Shown here: piece after piece, positions 36,301 to 51,300 of the stretch | Layout of the letters: each line of letters starts with the position of its first letter | Numbering within the stretch: the first letter of the stretch is position 1 | DNA from: Liolophura sinensis | Lineage: Eukaryota; Mollusca; Polyplacophora; Chitonida; Chitonidae | Direction of reading: 5' to 3' | Assembly (NCBI RefSeq): GCF_032854445.1 | Contig: NC_088295.1 | Span: forward strand, 5,396,501-5,460,500 | Length of the DNA: 64,000 bases | Notes under the pieces: generated by a model | Seen by the model: the letters and a program-made list of their open reading frames with translations, nothing else | What the model was told of the DNA's origin: nothing | The model's database searches: none | Made by a program: the position numbers and the translations under genes

Positions 36301-39300
36301 TGTCTATTCAGAAGCAAATACACTGCCATAATTTCAGTTTGAATCCATAATGGATTTTTTTTTTTTTTTTTTTTTTTTTTGATTGGTGTTTTACGCCGTA
36401 CTCAAGAATATTTCACTTATACGACGGCGGCCAGCATTATGGTGGGTGGAAACCGGGCAGAGCCCGGCGGAAACCCACGACCATCCGCAGGTTGCTGGAA
36501 GACCATCCCACTTACGGCCGGAGAGGAAGCCAGCATGAGCTGGACTTGAACTCACAGGGACCGCATTGGTGAGAGGCTCCTGGGTCATTACGCTGTGCTA
36601 GCGCGCTAACCGACTGAGCCACGGAGGCCCCGAATCCATAATGGACAACGCTCAAGTTCCAATTTATAACACTGACACCTCGGCTTCAGACTTCAGATTG
36701 GTAATATATATGGCCAGACTTCATTGGCAATATATATGCACTGCTAAGTTAATGCTTTACCCTGTGTTACACTGTACATTTCATGTGTTGCTTTTAACAT
36801 TTAATATTTATTTACTATTCTTTCCCTCTGTCCGCTTCACAATAAATATCATTCTATTCCCCTGACGGATTCTGAATTCATACCTATATGCAAGGACAAC
36901 TACCGGTACAAATTATTGTCAGCATTATGAATTGAGTCGTGTACAATATACAACATACACATTGGTACCATTATGAATAAATACTGAATCTGGACACTAA
37001 TCCTTTAAGTTGAAAAAACTTCAAATCCTTGACAACACAAAAGTGCTCACTTGTATTTGACTGTAACCATGGTAACGAAGCTGTGTCGGCAATGTTTAGT
37101 GCACAAGCACTGACCCAGATCCAGTTCATGGTAACCATGGAGATGCTATCTGACCTCTCAAGGTCACTCACACTTTCCCCGGCATTGCTGTCTAACCTTT
37201 CCTGGTCACCATTTTCAAGGTCATTCCCCGAATTCTCTTCTGTCTTTTCAGCTGAGCAGTTTTGATGTGCCAGTGTTTCTTCATTGGTTAAGGTAGATTC
37301 CAGGTCAGGGCCTGTAGGTTCTGAACACTCCACCAAATCATCCTGACTGTTTAACAAATCAGTCACAAAGTTACATGTCTCATCCTCTTCTGAAGTCACA
37401 TAAATCTGTTCTTTTTCATGTGGAGATAAGAGGTCTGTGACAAAATCCACACACTCAGAGCTTGTGGAAGTTAAACTGTCAAAGTCCACACTTCCTTCTG
37501 ACTTTATTTGTGTAGTTTTCAGTGAACAGTTTTGCAATATGACATCTTTTGGAACTGTCTCATCTTTTGAACTCGTCTGATCCTTTAGAGTCGTATCATC
37601 CTTTGAACTCGTCTCATCCTTTAGAGTCGTATCATCCTTTGAACTCGTCTCATCCTTTGGATTTGTCTCATCCTTTGAACTCGTCTTATCCTTTGGCCTC
37701 GTCCCACCCTTTGGATGTGTCTGATGATTTGGACTCACTGAGTCACCTGTCATTTTTCTATTGGTTGTTTTGGAGTTTGTCTTAGTGTCATGTGACCTAA
37801 GAGGTCTGTTTGGTAGAGACTGACTAAGACTGACAGGCTGATGGTCACCTGATTTGTTCTTAACCAATCCCTGCTGAAGAAATTTACTGGTTGACACAGA
37901 TATACTGTGAGGCCTTGCTGAGTGAGGCTGATGGAGACTACTGAGTACCTGAGATCTGTGTGATGGGTGGTATGTGACAGGTGAGCACAAATGGGTACTG
38001 TCAGACATCCAGGACCTGTGCTTCCTCGGCAGACCATCCCTGTGAGGTTCCAGGAAAGAGAGCTTCTCCCAGGTTTTACCAGTCAGCAGCTCTGGGGTGA
38101 TACTGCTACGAATGTAGACTGCTGTGTCGTCCAGACCAATGCCTAACACCTGTGCACAGTCAAAAACAGACCTCGCTAAAATGACTAGGAAAGATTAAAA
38201 CTGATATGTGATATTTTAGCTAGACTATGACAGGTCTTGTAATAACCAGGTGCCCATTCACCACTTGGGAGAACAGATGGATTTTCGCGATAATAAAAAA
38301 TTATGTCATTGATCGCCATTAGCAACTTAGTGCTTTTACATGTTGTTGTTGTAAATTTATGGATTCTATGATCCCTGTGATGACTGCAAAATGGTGTCCA
38401 AGCTGTGAAGAAAACTATCCAAATGCTCATGATTGCACACTCATGATTGCATACTTTGCTGTAGTGCCTCTGTAACAGTATATGAAAATGATCAAAAAAC
38501 AACTTTCAGTGAAATATCCTGCATGCAGAAGAGAGTATATTTGATACTCTCCTTTTAATTACTTTTAGTGAACAGGTAGTGATGTAAAATTATAATGTGG
38601 CTAACCATGGTCACAATCCCCAAAAACAGTGATGCTTTTTATATCACAATATCTGTTCTCCAGTTTCTCATCAACATTTCGTCACAAGATGATATTTAGA
38701 AAGGAGGTAGAGATCCTTGTATTATCTAAATTATTTTTCCAACATTTGAACACACATAAAAAGTGTAAAAACAAACTACTTGTTCAGCAGCAATGCTAGT
38801 TTGGGAGTTTTGTGATTGATTTTTCTGCTAAACTTAATTTGAGGCTTATATATGTAATTCCCTTCACTGTGTGCTGTTCAAATTTTTACATCTTCTATTT
38901 ATAATGAAAAAGCATGAAATTTTATCATGAATGACAAACTCAAAAGTTCTAGACATTAAAGATTTTTTTTTTTTTTTTTTTTTTTTGATTGGTGTTTTAC
39001 GCCGTACTCAAGAATATTTCACTTATACGACGGCGGCCAGCATTATGGTGGGTGGAAACCGGGCACAGCCCGGGGGAAACCCACGACCATCCGCAGGTTG
39101 CTGGCAGACCTTCCCACTTACGGCCGGAGAGGAAGCCAGCATGAAGACATTAAAGAATATATTCTGATAACTCATTATGTGGCCAACTACATAAGTATGC
39201 TATTTGGGCTCTGGTGAAAAAAAAATGGCTGCGGAAAAGAATATTTTGGACCATGGATGTATTGAGTGAAATGGCTAACGACATATAGGTGAAAAAAACA

Positions 39301-42300
39301 TTTTAACCACTGAATGATGCACTGCTTCATTTCAAGCAGGTATTAATGTCACCAATTGTGTTAGTTTTTTGTTGGTATTAAATAACCATGAACCAAAATC
39401 ATTGAGAGAGTTTGATGCTCTGGTGCCTTATACTCGGTGTATAAGGGCTGTGGCCCTCTACTTACTTTGTGGACATGGCCATATGAGGCCATGGAATCAA
39501 AGAAACTGTAAGCTACATCATGACTAGGCCTTACTTGATCATTCTGACTGACAGACAGCAGTGACATTTCTCCAACCATCTCAATCCAGCTTCCTTCAAG
39601 CCCCTCTGTCTGTGACTTCCAAAACCATATCTGTCTCAGAACAAAACCAAACAGTAGTATGGTAAATATGATTGGCACTGCTCTGTTAATGTAAACCAAA
39701 GACGGTATTAAAGAGAATATGCCATTAAGCTGGACAAAAAATCGATTAGTGCAAATTTTTGATTATTTTTAATATCTTATTAGTGTTCCTGATAAGGACA
39801 TCCTTCTCATTGTTTATGTGACCTTGGTGACTGGCACTTGGTAGTGGGGCCATTTATGTTTGTTGACCACTTGTCTTCCACCAGAATGCCACATGAACAA
39901 AAGACTGTCAGTATCTTGCCCAAGGTTGGTGGTTTATCCTGGGCACTCCAGTTCTTCCACCCATACAAATAAGCTGATCATGTGAAAAATTCTTGAGTAT
40001 GGTGTAAACAATAATCAAATAAATAACTAGATAAATAGAGAAATAAGAATATAGATGTCCCTATTATTTCTCTGTTATTATCTCCTTACCTTGCCATCCC
40101 TAGACAGGGCCCACACAGCCTGTGTACCTGCAGCTACGTGGAGGAGGGGGTTCCCCATTGGCCCAGGCACCTGCTCCCAGTCTGTACCTGATAAACACAA
40201 TCACATGTATCATCCTACAGCTACATGGAGGATGGTATTCCCCATTGGCCCAGGCACCTGTACCCAGTCCGTACTTGATAAACACAATCACATGTATCAA
40301 CCTACATCTACATGGATGAGGGTGTTTCCCACTGGCCCAGGCACCTGTACCCAGTCTGTACCTGATAAACACAATGATATGTATCAACCTACAGCCACAT
40401 GGATGAGGGTGTTTCCCACTGGCCCAGGCACCTGTACCCAGTCTGTACCTGATAAACACAATGACATGTATCAACCTACAGCCACATGGACGAGGGCGTT
40501 TCCCTCTGGCCCAGGCACCTGTACCCAGTCTGTACCTGATAAACACAATGATATGTATCAACCTACAGCCACATGGATGAGGTTGTTTCCCACTGGCACA
40601 GGCACCTGTACCCAGTCTGTACCTGATAAACACAATGATATGTATCAACCTACAGCCACATGGATGAGGTTGTTTCCCACTGGCCCAGGCACCTGTACCC
40701 AGTCTGTACCTGATAAACACAATCACATGTATCAACCTACAGCCACATGGATGAGGGTGTTTCCCACTGGCCCAGGCACCTGTACCCAGTCTGTACCTGA
40801 TAAACACAATGACATGTATCAACCTACAGCCACATGGATGAGGTTGTTTCCCATTGGCCCAGGCACCTGTACCCAGTCTGTATCTGATAAACACAATGAC
40901 ATGTATCAACCTACAGCCACATGGATGAGGTTGTTTCCCACTGGCCCAGGCACCTGTACCCAGTCTGTACCTGACAAACACAATCACATGTATCAACCTA
41001 CAGCCACATGGATGAGGTTGTTTCCCACTGGCTCAGGCACCTGTACCCAGTCTGTATCTGATAAACACAATGAGATGTATCAACCTACAGCCACATGGAT
41101 GAGGTTGTTTCCCACTGGCCCAGGCACCTGTACCCAGTCTGTACCTGACAAACACAATCACATGTATCAACCTACAGCCACATGGATGAGGGCGTTTCCC
41201 ACTGGCCCAGGCACCTGTACCCAGTCTGTACCTGATAAACACAATGATATGTATCAACCTACAGCCACATGGATGAGGTTGTTTCCCACTGGCTCAGGCA
41301 CCCGTACCCAGTCTGTATCTGATAAACACAATGAGATGTATCAACCTACAGCCACATGGATGAGGTTGTTTCCCACTGGCCCAGGCACCTGTACCCAGTC
41401 TGTACCTGATAAACACAATGAGATGTATCAACCTACAGCTACATGGATGAGGGTGTTTCCCACTGGCCCAGGCACCTGTACCCAGTCTGTACCTGATAAA
41501 CACAATGATATGTATCAACCTACAGCCACATGGATGAGGTTGTTTCCCACTGGCTCAGGCACCTGTACCCAGTCTGTACCTGATAAACACAATGATATGT
41601 ATCAACCTACAGCCACATGGATGAGGTTGTTTCCCACTGGCCCAGGCACCTGTACCCAGTCTGTACCTGATAAACACAATCACATGTATCAACCTACAGC
41701 CACATGGACGAGGGCATTTCCCACTGGCCCAGGCACCTGTACCCAGTCTGTACCTGATAAACACAATGAGATGTATCAACCTACAGCCACATGGATGAGG
41801 TTGTTTCCCACTGGCACAGGCACCTGTACCCAGTCTGTACCTAACAAACACAATGACATGTATCAACCTACAGCCACATGGATGAGGTTGTTTCCCACTG
41901 GCCCAGGCACCTGTACCCAGTCTGTACCTGATAAACACAATGACATGTATCAACCTACAGCCACATGGATGAGGTTGTTTCCCACTGGCCCAGGCACCTG
42001 TACCCAGTCTGTACCTGATAAACACAATGATACGTATCAACCTACAGCCACATGGATGAGGGTGTTTCCCACTGGCCCAGGCACCTGTACCCAGTCTGTA
42101 CCTGACAAACACAATCACATGTATCAACCTACAGCCACATGGATGAGGTTGTTTCCCACTGGCTCAGGCACCTGTACCCAGTCTGTACCTGATAAACACA
42201 ATGATACGTATCAACCTACAGCCACATGGATGAGGGTGTTTCCCACTGGCCCAGGCACCTGTACCCAGTCTGTACCTGATAAACACAATGATATGTATCA

Positions 42301-45300
42301 ACCTACAGCCACATGGATGAGGTTGTTTCCCACTGGCCCAGGCACCTGTACCCAGTCTGTATCTGATACACACAATCACATGTATCAACCTACAGCCACA
42401 TGGATGAGGTTGTTTCCCACTGGCTCAGGCACCTGTACCCAGTCTGTATCTGATAAACACAACACTATGTATCAACCTACAGCTACATCAATGATGGTGT
42501 TTTTCACTGGCTCAGGCACTTTAACCCAGTTTTCTGCACTTTTTTGAAAGATTGGTTACATATGTTAACCTGATTACAAGTGACCAGCAATATAAACATC
42601 ATAATGTCAGGTGAGTTTCGAGTTCAACCTCTTTTATCTTTAAAGATAAAATAAAACAATCTTACTGTAACATGTGACTTTTCCCATATGTAAAAAAAAA
42701 TCTCAAAAACACACTGAAGAACAGATTGTTTGTGAACTTAAGTAGCTCCTCAAAGAAATGGGTCTCACTTGTATATATGCTTCCAGAACACAGAGCAAAG
42801 CTGACAACTAACCATAAGGTGTTTCACATGAGACATCTGTCCTGACCAATGTTTGACCATCCCACGTAATCAGCCACACCTGACCACATGGGCCAACGGA
42901 CACCTCTGTCACACCTGTCCCTCCACAGAGATCCACAGATATGGGATGCCAGGTACGGCCCTCAGGGCAGTCAGCATTGACACCCAGTCTCACATACACC
43001 TTGAAAACAGAAACAATGTTTATGTCCTGGGTAATTATGACAAACTAATGGGCAATTTTGTTGATATCACAAACTATAGGTTAGTTTGAGTCAATATCAT
43101 AAACTATAGAGCAGTTTGAGTCCATATAACAAACAACATGGCACTCTGAGTCAATATTTATGCTAAAACCGATTCTCTTGAAGACCTTGTGATGTTTATT
43201 GCCAGTACCTAAATGATAAATGATGACCCAGAGGCCTCTCACCAATGCGGATGCTGTGAATTCAAGTCCAGCTCATGTTGGTGTCCTCTCTGGCCGTAAG
43301 TGGGAAGGTTTGCCAGTAACCCTCGGATGGTCGTGGGTTTCCCCGGGCTCTGCCCAGTTTCCTCCCACCATAATGCTGGCCGCCGTTGCATAAGTGAAAT
43401 ATTCTTGAGTATGGCAAATAAATAGTAAAAATAAACAAATGATAAATATTACCGGCATATAAACATTATCTTGTTATGATCAATCTCTGGAACACACTTT
43501 GAAGACTACCTGTCCAGTGATTGATACTGTCCAGACACACAGCTGCCCCTCCACTTGACAGTTTAAGTCCTGGCCTCCAACAGACACATCTAAAAACAAT
43601 TCCGCAGGGTCACCCATTTCATCCCCCAAAGTGGCAACCTACAATCATAAATTTATCATCATTAAAGAGGTTCTATGTATATGGAAGATTTTTGGCAAAA
43701 AAACCCATACTTGATAATCAAATCAAATTTTCTGTATTTACCAAGAATGTCTATAATTAATGTCTTTCAGTATCACACTCGTACTATTTACACTGTGTTA
43801 TGATGATTATAAAATCTGAACAAGTTATAATGTGCCAACATGTTTATAAACAAGACTGACACTTTTGGAATGGTAATTATTTGGGCTATTCTAAAGTAAT
43901 ATCAATAATTTGATTGGATTTGCACTGATCAGGTTTTTGTCAAAAATCTCCAGCACATGCTCTTTAATGATTTGATGTCATTTTTAAATTTAGTAGGCTT
44001 ATAACAGTTTAATTACAAGATGGGAAGTGCACATTGTGCATGAAGTGCAATTAACAATGTTGAAAGTAGGTGTATTTGTGAGGTTTTCAACCAAGGAAAA
44101 TGTCTTTGAAGTCTCAGAAAATATTTTCTAAATTAAAATACATGTAATCAATGGGATCAGCTTTTCCACTGGTTTACATGCTACTATTTATACCTCGTGG
44201 CCAGCAGAAAGTTATCAATTATACCTAGTGGCCAGCAGAAAGTTATCAATTATACCTAGTGGCCAGCAGAAAGCTATCATTCATACCTCATGGCCAGCAG
44301 AAAGTTATCAATTATACCTAGTGGCCAGCAGAAAGTTATCAATTATACCTCGTGGCCAGTAGAAAGTTATCAATTATACCTAGTGGCCAGTAGAAAGCTA
44401 CCATTTATACCTAGTGGCCAGCAGCAGGCTACCAATTAAACCTAGTGGCCAGCAGAAAGTTATCAATTATACCTAGTGGCCAGTAGAAACCTATCAATTA
44501 TACCTAGTGGCTAGTAGAAAGCTACCATTTATACCTAGTGGCCAGCAGAAAGCTATCAATTATACCTCGTGGCCAGCAGAAAGTTATCAATTATACCTAG
44601 TGGCCAGTAGAAAGCTACCATTTATACCTAGTGGCCAGCAGAAAGCTACCATTTATACCTAGTGGCCAGCAGAAAGCTATCAATTATACCTAGTGGCTAG
44701 TAGAAAGCTACCATTTATACCTAGTGGCCAGCAGAAAGCTACCAATTATACATAGTGGCCAGCAGAAAGCTACCATTTATACCTCCTGGCCAGCAGAAAG
44801 TTATCAATTATACCTAGTGGCCAGTAGAAAGCTACCATTTATACCTCGTGGCCAGCAGAAAGTTATCAATTATACCTAGTGGCCAGCAGAAAGCTACCAT
44901 TTATACCTCGTGGCCAGCAGAAAGTTATCAATTATACCTAGTGGCCAGCAGAAAGCTACCAATTATACCTAGTGGCCAGCAGAAAGCTACCATTTATACC
45001 TCGTGGCCAGCAGAAAGTTATCAATTATACCTAGTGGCCAGCAGAAAGCTATCAATTATACATAGTGGCCAGCACAAAGCTATCAATTATACCTAGTGGC
45101 CAGTAGAAAGCTACCATTTATACCTAGTGGCCAGCAGAAAGCTATCAATTATACCTAGTGGCCAGCAGAAAGCTACCATTTATACCTCGTGGCCAGCAGA
45201 AAGTTATCAATTATACCTAGTGGCCAGTAGAAAGCTACCATTTATACCTAGTGGCCAGCAGAAAGCTACCATTTATACCTAGTGGCCAGTAGAAAGCTAC

Positions 45301-48300
45301 CATTTATACCTAGTGGCCAGTAGAAAGCTATCATTTATACCTAGTGGCCAGCAGAAAGCTATCAATTATACCTAGTGGCCAGTAGAAAGTTATCAATTAT
45401 ACCTAGTGGCCAGCAGAAAGCTACCAATTATACCTAGTGGCCAGTAGAAAAGCTACCAATTATACCTAGTGGCCAGTAGAAAGCTACCATTTATACCTAG
45501 TGGCCAGCAGAAAGCTATCAATTATACCTAGTGGCCAGTAGAAAGTTATCAATTATACCTAGTGGCCAGCAGAAAGCTACCAATTATACCTAGTGGCCAG
45601 TAGAAAGCTACCAATTATACCTAGTGGCCAGTAGAAAGCTATCATTTATACCTCGTTGCCAACAGAAAGCTACCATTTATACCTAGTGGCCAGCAGAAAG
45701 CTATCATTTATACCTAGTGGCCAGCACAAAGCTATCATTTATACCTAGTGGCCAGCAGAAAGCTACCAATTATACTTAGTGGCCAGCAGAAAGCTATCAA
45801 TTATACCTAGTGGCCAGTAGAAAGCTACCAATTATACCTAGTGGCCAACACAAAGTTATCACTTATACCTAGTGGCCAGCAGAAAGCTACCATTTATGCC
45901 TGGTGGCCAGCAGAAAGCTACCATTCATACATAGTGGCCAGCACTAAGCTATCAATTATACCTAGTGGCCAGCAGAAAGCTATCAATTATACCTAGTGGC
46001 CAGCACAAAGCTATCATTTATACCTAGTGGCCAGCAGAAAGCTATCAATTATACCTAGTGGCCAACACAAAGCTATCAATTATACCTAGTGGCCAGCAGA
46101 AAGCTATCAATTATACCTAGTGGCCAGCAGAAAGCTATCAATTATACCTAGTGGCCAGCAGAAAGCTACCAATTATACCTAGTGGCCAGCACAAAGCTAT
46201 CATTTATACCTAGTGGGCCAGCAGAAAGCTATCAATTATACCTAGTGGCCAGCACAAAGCTATCATTTATACCTAGTGGCCAGCAGAAAGCTATCAATTA
46301 TACCTAGTGGCCAGTAGAAAGCTATCAATTATACCTAGTGGCCAGCAGAAAGCTATCAATTATACCTAGTGGCCAGCAGAAAGCTATCAATTATACCTAG
46401 TGGCCAGCACAAAGCTATCAATTATACCTAGTGGCCAGCAGAAAGCTATCAATTATACCTAGTGGCCAGCAGAAAGCTACCAATTATACCTAGTGGCCAG
46501 CAGAAAGCTATCAATTATACCTAGTGGCCAGCACAAAGCTACCATTCATACCTAGTGGCCAGCAGAAAGCTATCAATTATACCTCGTGGCCAGCAGAAAG
46601 CTATCATTTATACCTAGTGGCCAGCAGAAAGTTATCAATTATACCTAGTGGCCAGCAGAAAGCTACCAATTATACCTAGTGGCCAGTAGAAAGCTACCAT
46701 TTATACCTAGTGGCCAGCAGAAAGTTATCAATTATACCTAGTGGCCAGCAGAAAGCTACCAATTATACCTAGTGGCCAGCAGAAAGTTATCAATTATACC
46801 TAGTGGCCAGCAGAAAGCTACCAATTATACCTAGTGGCCAGCACAAAGCTATCATTTATACCTAGTGGCCAGCAGAAAGCTATCAATTATACCTAGTGGC
46901 CAACACAAAGCTATCAATTATACCTAGTGGCCAGCACAAAGCTATCATTTATACCTAGTGGCCAGCAGAAAGCTATCAATTATACCTAGTGGCCAGTAGA
47001 AAGCTATCAATTATACCTCGTGGCCAGCAGAAAGCTATCAATTATACCTAGTGGCCAGCAGAAAGCTATCATTTATACCTAGTGGCCAGCAGAAAGCTAT
47101 CAATTATACCTAGTGGCCAGCAGAAAGCTATCAATTATACCTAGTGGCCAGTAGAAAGCTATCATTTATACCTAGTGGCCAGTAGAAAGCTACCATTTAT
47201 ACCTAGTGGCCAGCAGAAAGCTACCAATTATACCTAGTGGCCAGCAGAAAGCTATCAATTATACCTAAGTGGCCAGCACAAAGCTACCATTCATACCTAG
47301 TGGCCAGCAGAAAGCTATCAATTATACCTCGTGGCCAGCAGAAAGTTATCAATTATACCTAGTGGCTAGTAGAAAGCTACCAATTATACCTAGTGGCCAG
47401 TAGAAAGTTATCAATTATACCTAGTGGCCAGTAGAAAGCTACCATTTATACCTAGTGGCCAGTAGAAAGCTATCATTTATACCTAGTGGCCAGCAGAAAG
47501 CTACCATTCATACCTAGTGGCCAGCAGAAAGCTACCATTCATACATAGTGGCCAGCACAAAGCTATCATTTATACCTAGTGGCCAGCAGAAAGCTATCAT
47601 TTATACCTAGTGGCCAGCAGAAAGCTATCAATTATACCTAGTGGCCAGTAGAAAGTTATCAATTATACCTAGTGGCCAGTAGAAAGTTATCAATTATACC
47701 TAGTGGCCAGTAGAAAGCTACCATTTATACCTAGTGGCCAGCAGAAAGCTATCATTTATACCTAGTGGCCAGCAGAAAGCTATCATTTATACCTAGTGGC
47801 CAGCAGAAAGCTATCAATTATACCTAGTGGCCAGCAGAAAGCTATCAATTATACCTAGTGGCCAGCAGAAAGCTATCAATTATACCTAGTGGCCAGTAGA
47901 AAGCTACCATTTATACCTAGTGGCCAGCAGAAAGCTATCATTTATACCTAGTGGCCAGCAGAAAGCTATCAATTATACCTAGTGGCCAGCAGAAAGCTAT
48001 CAATTATACCTAGTGGCCAGTAGAAAGCTACCATTTATACCTAGTGGCCAGCAGAAAGCTATCATTTATACCTAGTGGCCAGCAGAAAGCTATCAATTAT
48101 ACCTAGTGGCCAGCAGAAAGTTATCAATTATACCTAGTGGCCAGTAGAAAGCTACCATTTATACCTAGTGGCCAGCAGAAAGCTACCATTTATACCTAGT
48201 GGCCAGCAGAAAGCTACCATTTATACCTAGTGGCCAGTAGAAAGCTACCATTTATACCTAGTGGCCAGCAGAAAGCTATCAATTATACCTAGTGGCCAGC

Positions 48301-51300
48301 AGAAAGTTATCAATTATACCTAGTGGCCAGTAGAAAGCTACCATTTATACCTAGTGGCCAGCAGAAAGCTACCAATTATACCTAGTGGCCAGTAGAAAGC
48401 TACCATTTATACCTAGTGGCCAGTAGAAAGCTATCATTTATACCTAGTGGCCAGCAGAAAGCTATAAATTATACCTCGTGGCCAGCAGAAAGTTATCAAT
48501 TATACCTAGTGGCCAGTAGAAAGCTACCATTTATACCTAGTGGCCAGCAGAAAGCTACCAATTATACCTAGTTGCCAGCAGAAAGCTACCATTTATACAT
48601 AGTGGCCAGCAGAAAGCTATCATTTATACCTAGTGGCCAGCAGAAAGCTATCAATTATACCTAGTGGCCAGCAGAAAGTTATCAATTATACCTAGTGGCC
48701 AGCAGAAAGCTATCATTTATACCTAGTGGCCAGCAGAAAGCTACCAATTATACCTAGTTGCCAGCAGAAAGCTACCATTCATACATAGTGGCCAGCAGAA
48801 AGCTATCAATTATACCTCGTGGCCAGCAGAAAGCTATCAATTATACCTAGTGGCCAGCAGAAAGCTATCATTAACTAGTGGCCAGCACAAAGTTATCATA
48901 TATATTCAGTGGCCAGCAGAAAGCTACCATTTATACCTGGTGGCCAGCAGAAAGTACCATTTATATCTACTGGCCAGCAGAAAGCTATCATTCATACCTA
49001 GTGGCCAGCAGAAAGTTACCATTTATATCTACTGGCCAGCAGAAAGCTACCATTCATACCTAGTGGCCAGCAGAAATTTTCCCTCCAGCTCAAATGACCG
49101 AATGCTGGATTTTTGATGTGGAGAATTGAGTGTCTTAGTATGACCCACTCAATATATCATTCAACAACAGCACTGGTGCTTTGACCAAACAGCTTTCTCA
49201 GAAAGTAGCATGTTCCAGTGGAGGATGGTCGGTAGCACAGCTACACACTGAGCCAGTGGAGGATGGTCGGTAGCACAGCTCCACACTGAGCCAGTGGTAG
49301 CTGGTCGGTAGCACAGCTCCACACTGAGCCAGTGGAGGATGGTCAGTTGCACAGCTACACACTGAGCCAGTGGAAGCTGATCGGTAGCACAGCTCCACAC
49401 AGAGCCTGTGGAGGATGGTCGGTAGCACAGCTACACGCTGAGCCAGTGGAGGATGGTCGCTGGCACAGCTCCACACTGAGCCAGTAGAAGCTGGTTGTTA
49501 GCACAGCTACACACTGAGCCAGTGGAGGCTGGTGGGTAGCACAGCTACACACTGAGCCAGTGGAGGATGGTCAGTAGCACAGCTACACACTGATCCTGTG
49601 GAGGATGGTCGGTAGCACAGCTACACGCTGAGCCAGTGAAAGATGGTCGTTAGCACAGCTATACACTGAGCCAGTGGAGGATGGTCGGTAGCACAGCTAC
49701 ACACTAAGCCAGTGGAGGATGGTCAGTAGCACAGCTCCACATTGAGCCAGTGAAAGATGGTCGATAGCACAGCTACACACTGAGCCAGTGGAGGATGGTC
49801 GTTAGCACAGCTACACACTGAGCCAGTGAAAGATGGTCGGTAGCACAGCTACACACTGAGCCAGTGGAGGATGGTCGGTAGCACAGCTCCACACGGAGCC
49901 AGTTGAAGATGGTCGGTAGCACAGCTCCACACTGAGCCAGTGGAGGATGGTCGGCAGCACAGCTACACACTGAGCCAGTGGAGGATGGTTGTTAGCACAG
50001 CTACACACTGAGCCAGGGGAAGATGGTCGTTAGCACTGCTCCACACTGAGCCAGTGGAGGATGGTCGTTAGCACAGCTACGCACTGAGCCTGTGGAGGAT
50101 GGTCGGTAGCACAGCTACACACTGAGCCAGTGAAAGATGGTCGTTAGCACAGCTACACACTGAGCCAGTGGAGGATGGTCGTTAGCACAGCTACACACTA
50201 AGCCAGTGGAGGATGGTCAGTAGCACAGCTCCACATTGAGCCAGTGAAAGATGGTCGGTAGCACAGCTCCACACTGAGCCAGTGGAGGATGGTTGGTAGC
50301 ACAGCTACACACTGAGCCAGTGGAGGATGGATGGTAGCACAGCTACACACTGAGCCAGTGGAGGATGGTCGGTAGCACAGCTACACACTGAGCCAGTTGA
50401 AGATGGTCGGTAGCACAGCTCCACACTGAGCCAGTGGAAGCTGGTCGGTAGCACAGCTACACACTGAGCCAGTGAAAGATGGTCGGTAGCACAGCTCCAC
50501 ACTGAGCCAGTCGAGGATGGTTGGTAGCACAGCTACACACTGAGCCAGTCGAGGATGGTCAGTAGCACAGCTACACACTGATCCCGTTTTATTTCAGTCA
50601 GCGGAATATACTCACCTGAGCCCAGCTATCGGAGCAGGTATAGCGACGGTAACGAACCCACTTTCGCCGACGCACATAAGTTTTCCATGTCTGTTCTGCA
50701 GAGAATTTAGACAACCAGTTGACAGCATACTGCCATCCCTGGAGCAGAAAGCAAAGATATCACCTGTCTTAATAGCCACATGACCAACCATTCCTGTATT
50801 TAATTAGCTGATTCTGCCCAGCAGTGGCTGGTAACGCAGTATTGAATTATGGGAAGCCATACCTATACGGAATCAAATCCCAATACCCACCCAAACATAC
50901 AGCTGCTGGAGGATGCCATATTTAATGTTTGATATTTATTATTAGTGTGTTTGAATAACACACATCAGTTCTGTAATCAAAAGAACAGGTTAAAGTAATC
51001 ACTACTTGCAAATTAAGGTCCGAACATATGTAATATCAGAAATGATCATAGCTTTCCTTCCAGAGGCCTCACTTACAGAGGTGCCACAAAAAGTGTCACT
51101 TACAGAGGTGCCACAGAAGGTGTCACTTATAGAAGTGCGACTTAAGGAGGTGTCACTTATAGAAGTGCAACTTAAGGAGGTGTCACTTATAGAGGTATCA
51201 CTCAGTCATCACCTACAGATGTGTCACTTATAGAGGTGTCACTTATTGTCATGTCACTTACAGAGGTGTCACTTATTGTCATGTCACTTATGGAAGTGCA

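Noticed and set aside
40055-42547. 830-codon open frame on the plus strand
   Set aside because: It is the reverse side of the 87-bp array derived from TECPR1 exon 6. The period is a multiple of three, so frames stay open without coding function.
44170-49080. CRISPR-like regular repeats
   Set aside because: Units are contiguous with no unique spacers, no cas genes, and they lie in an animal intron.
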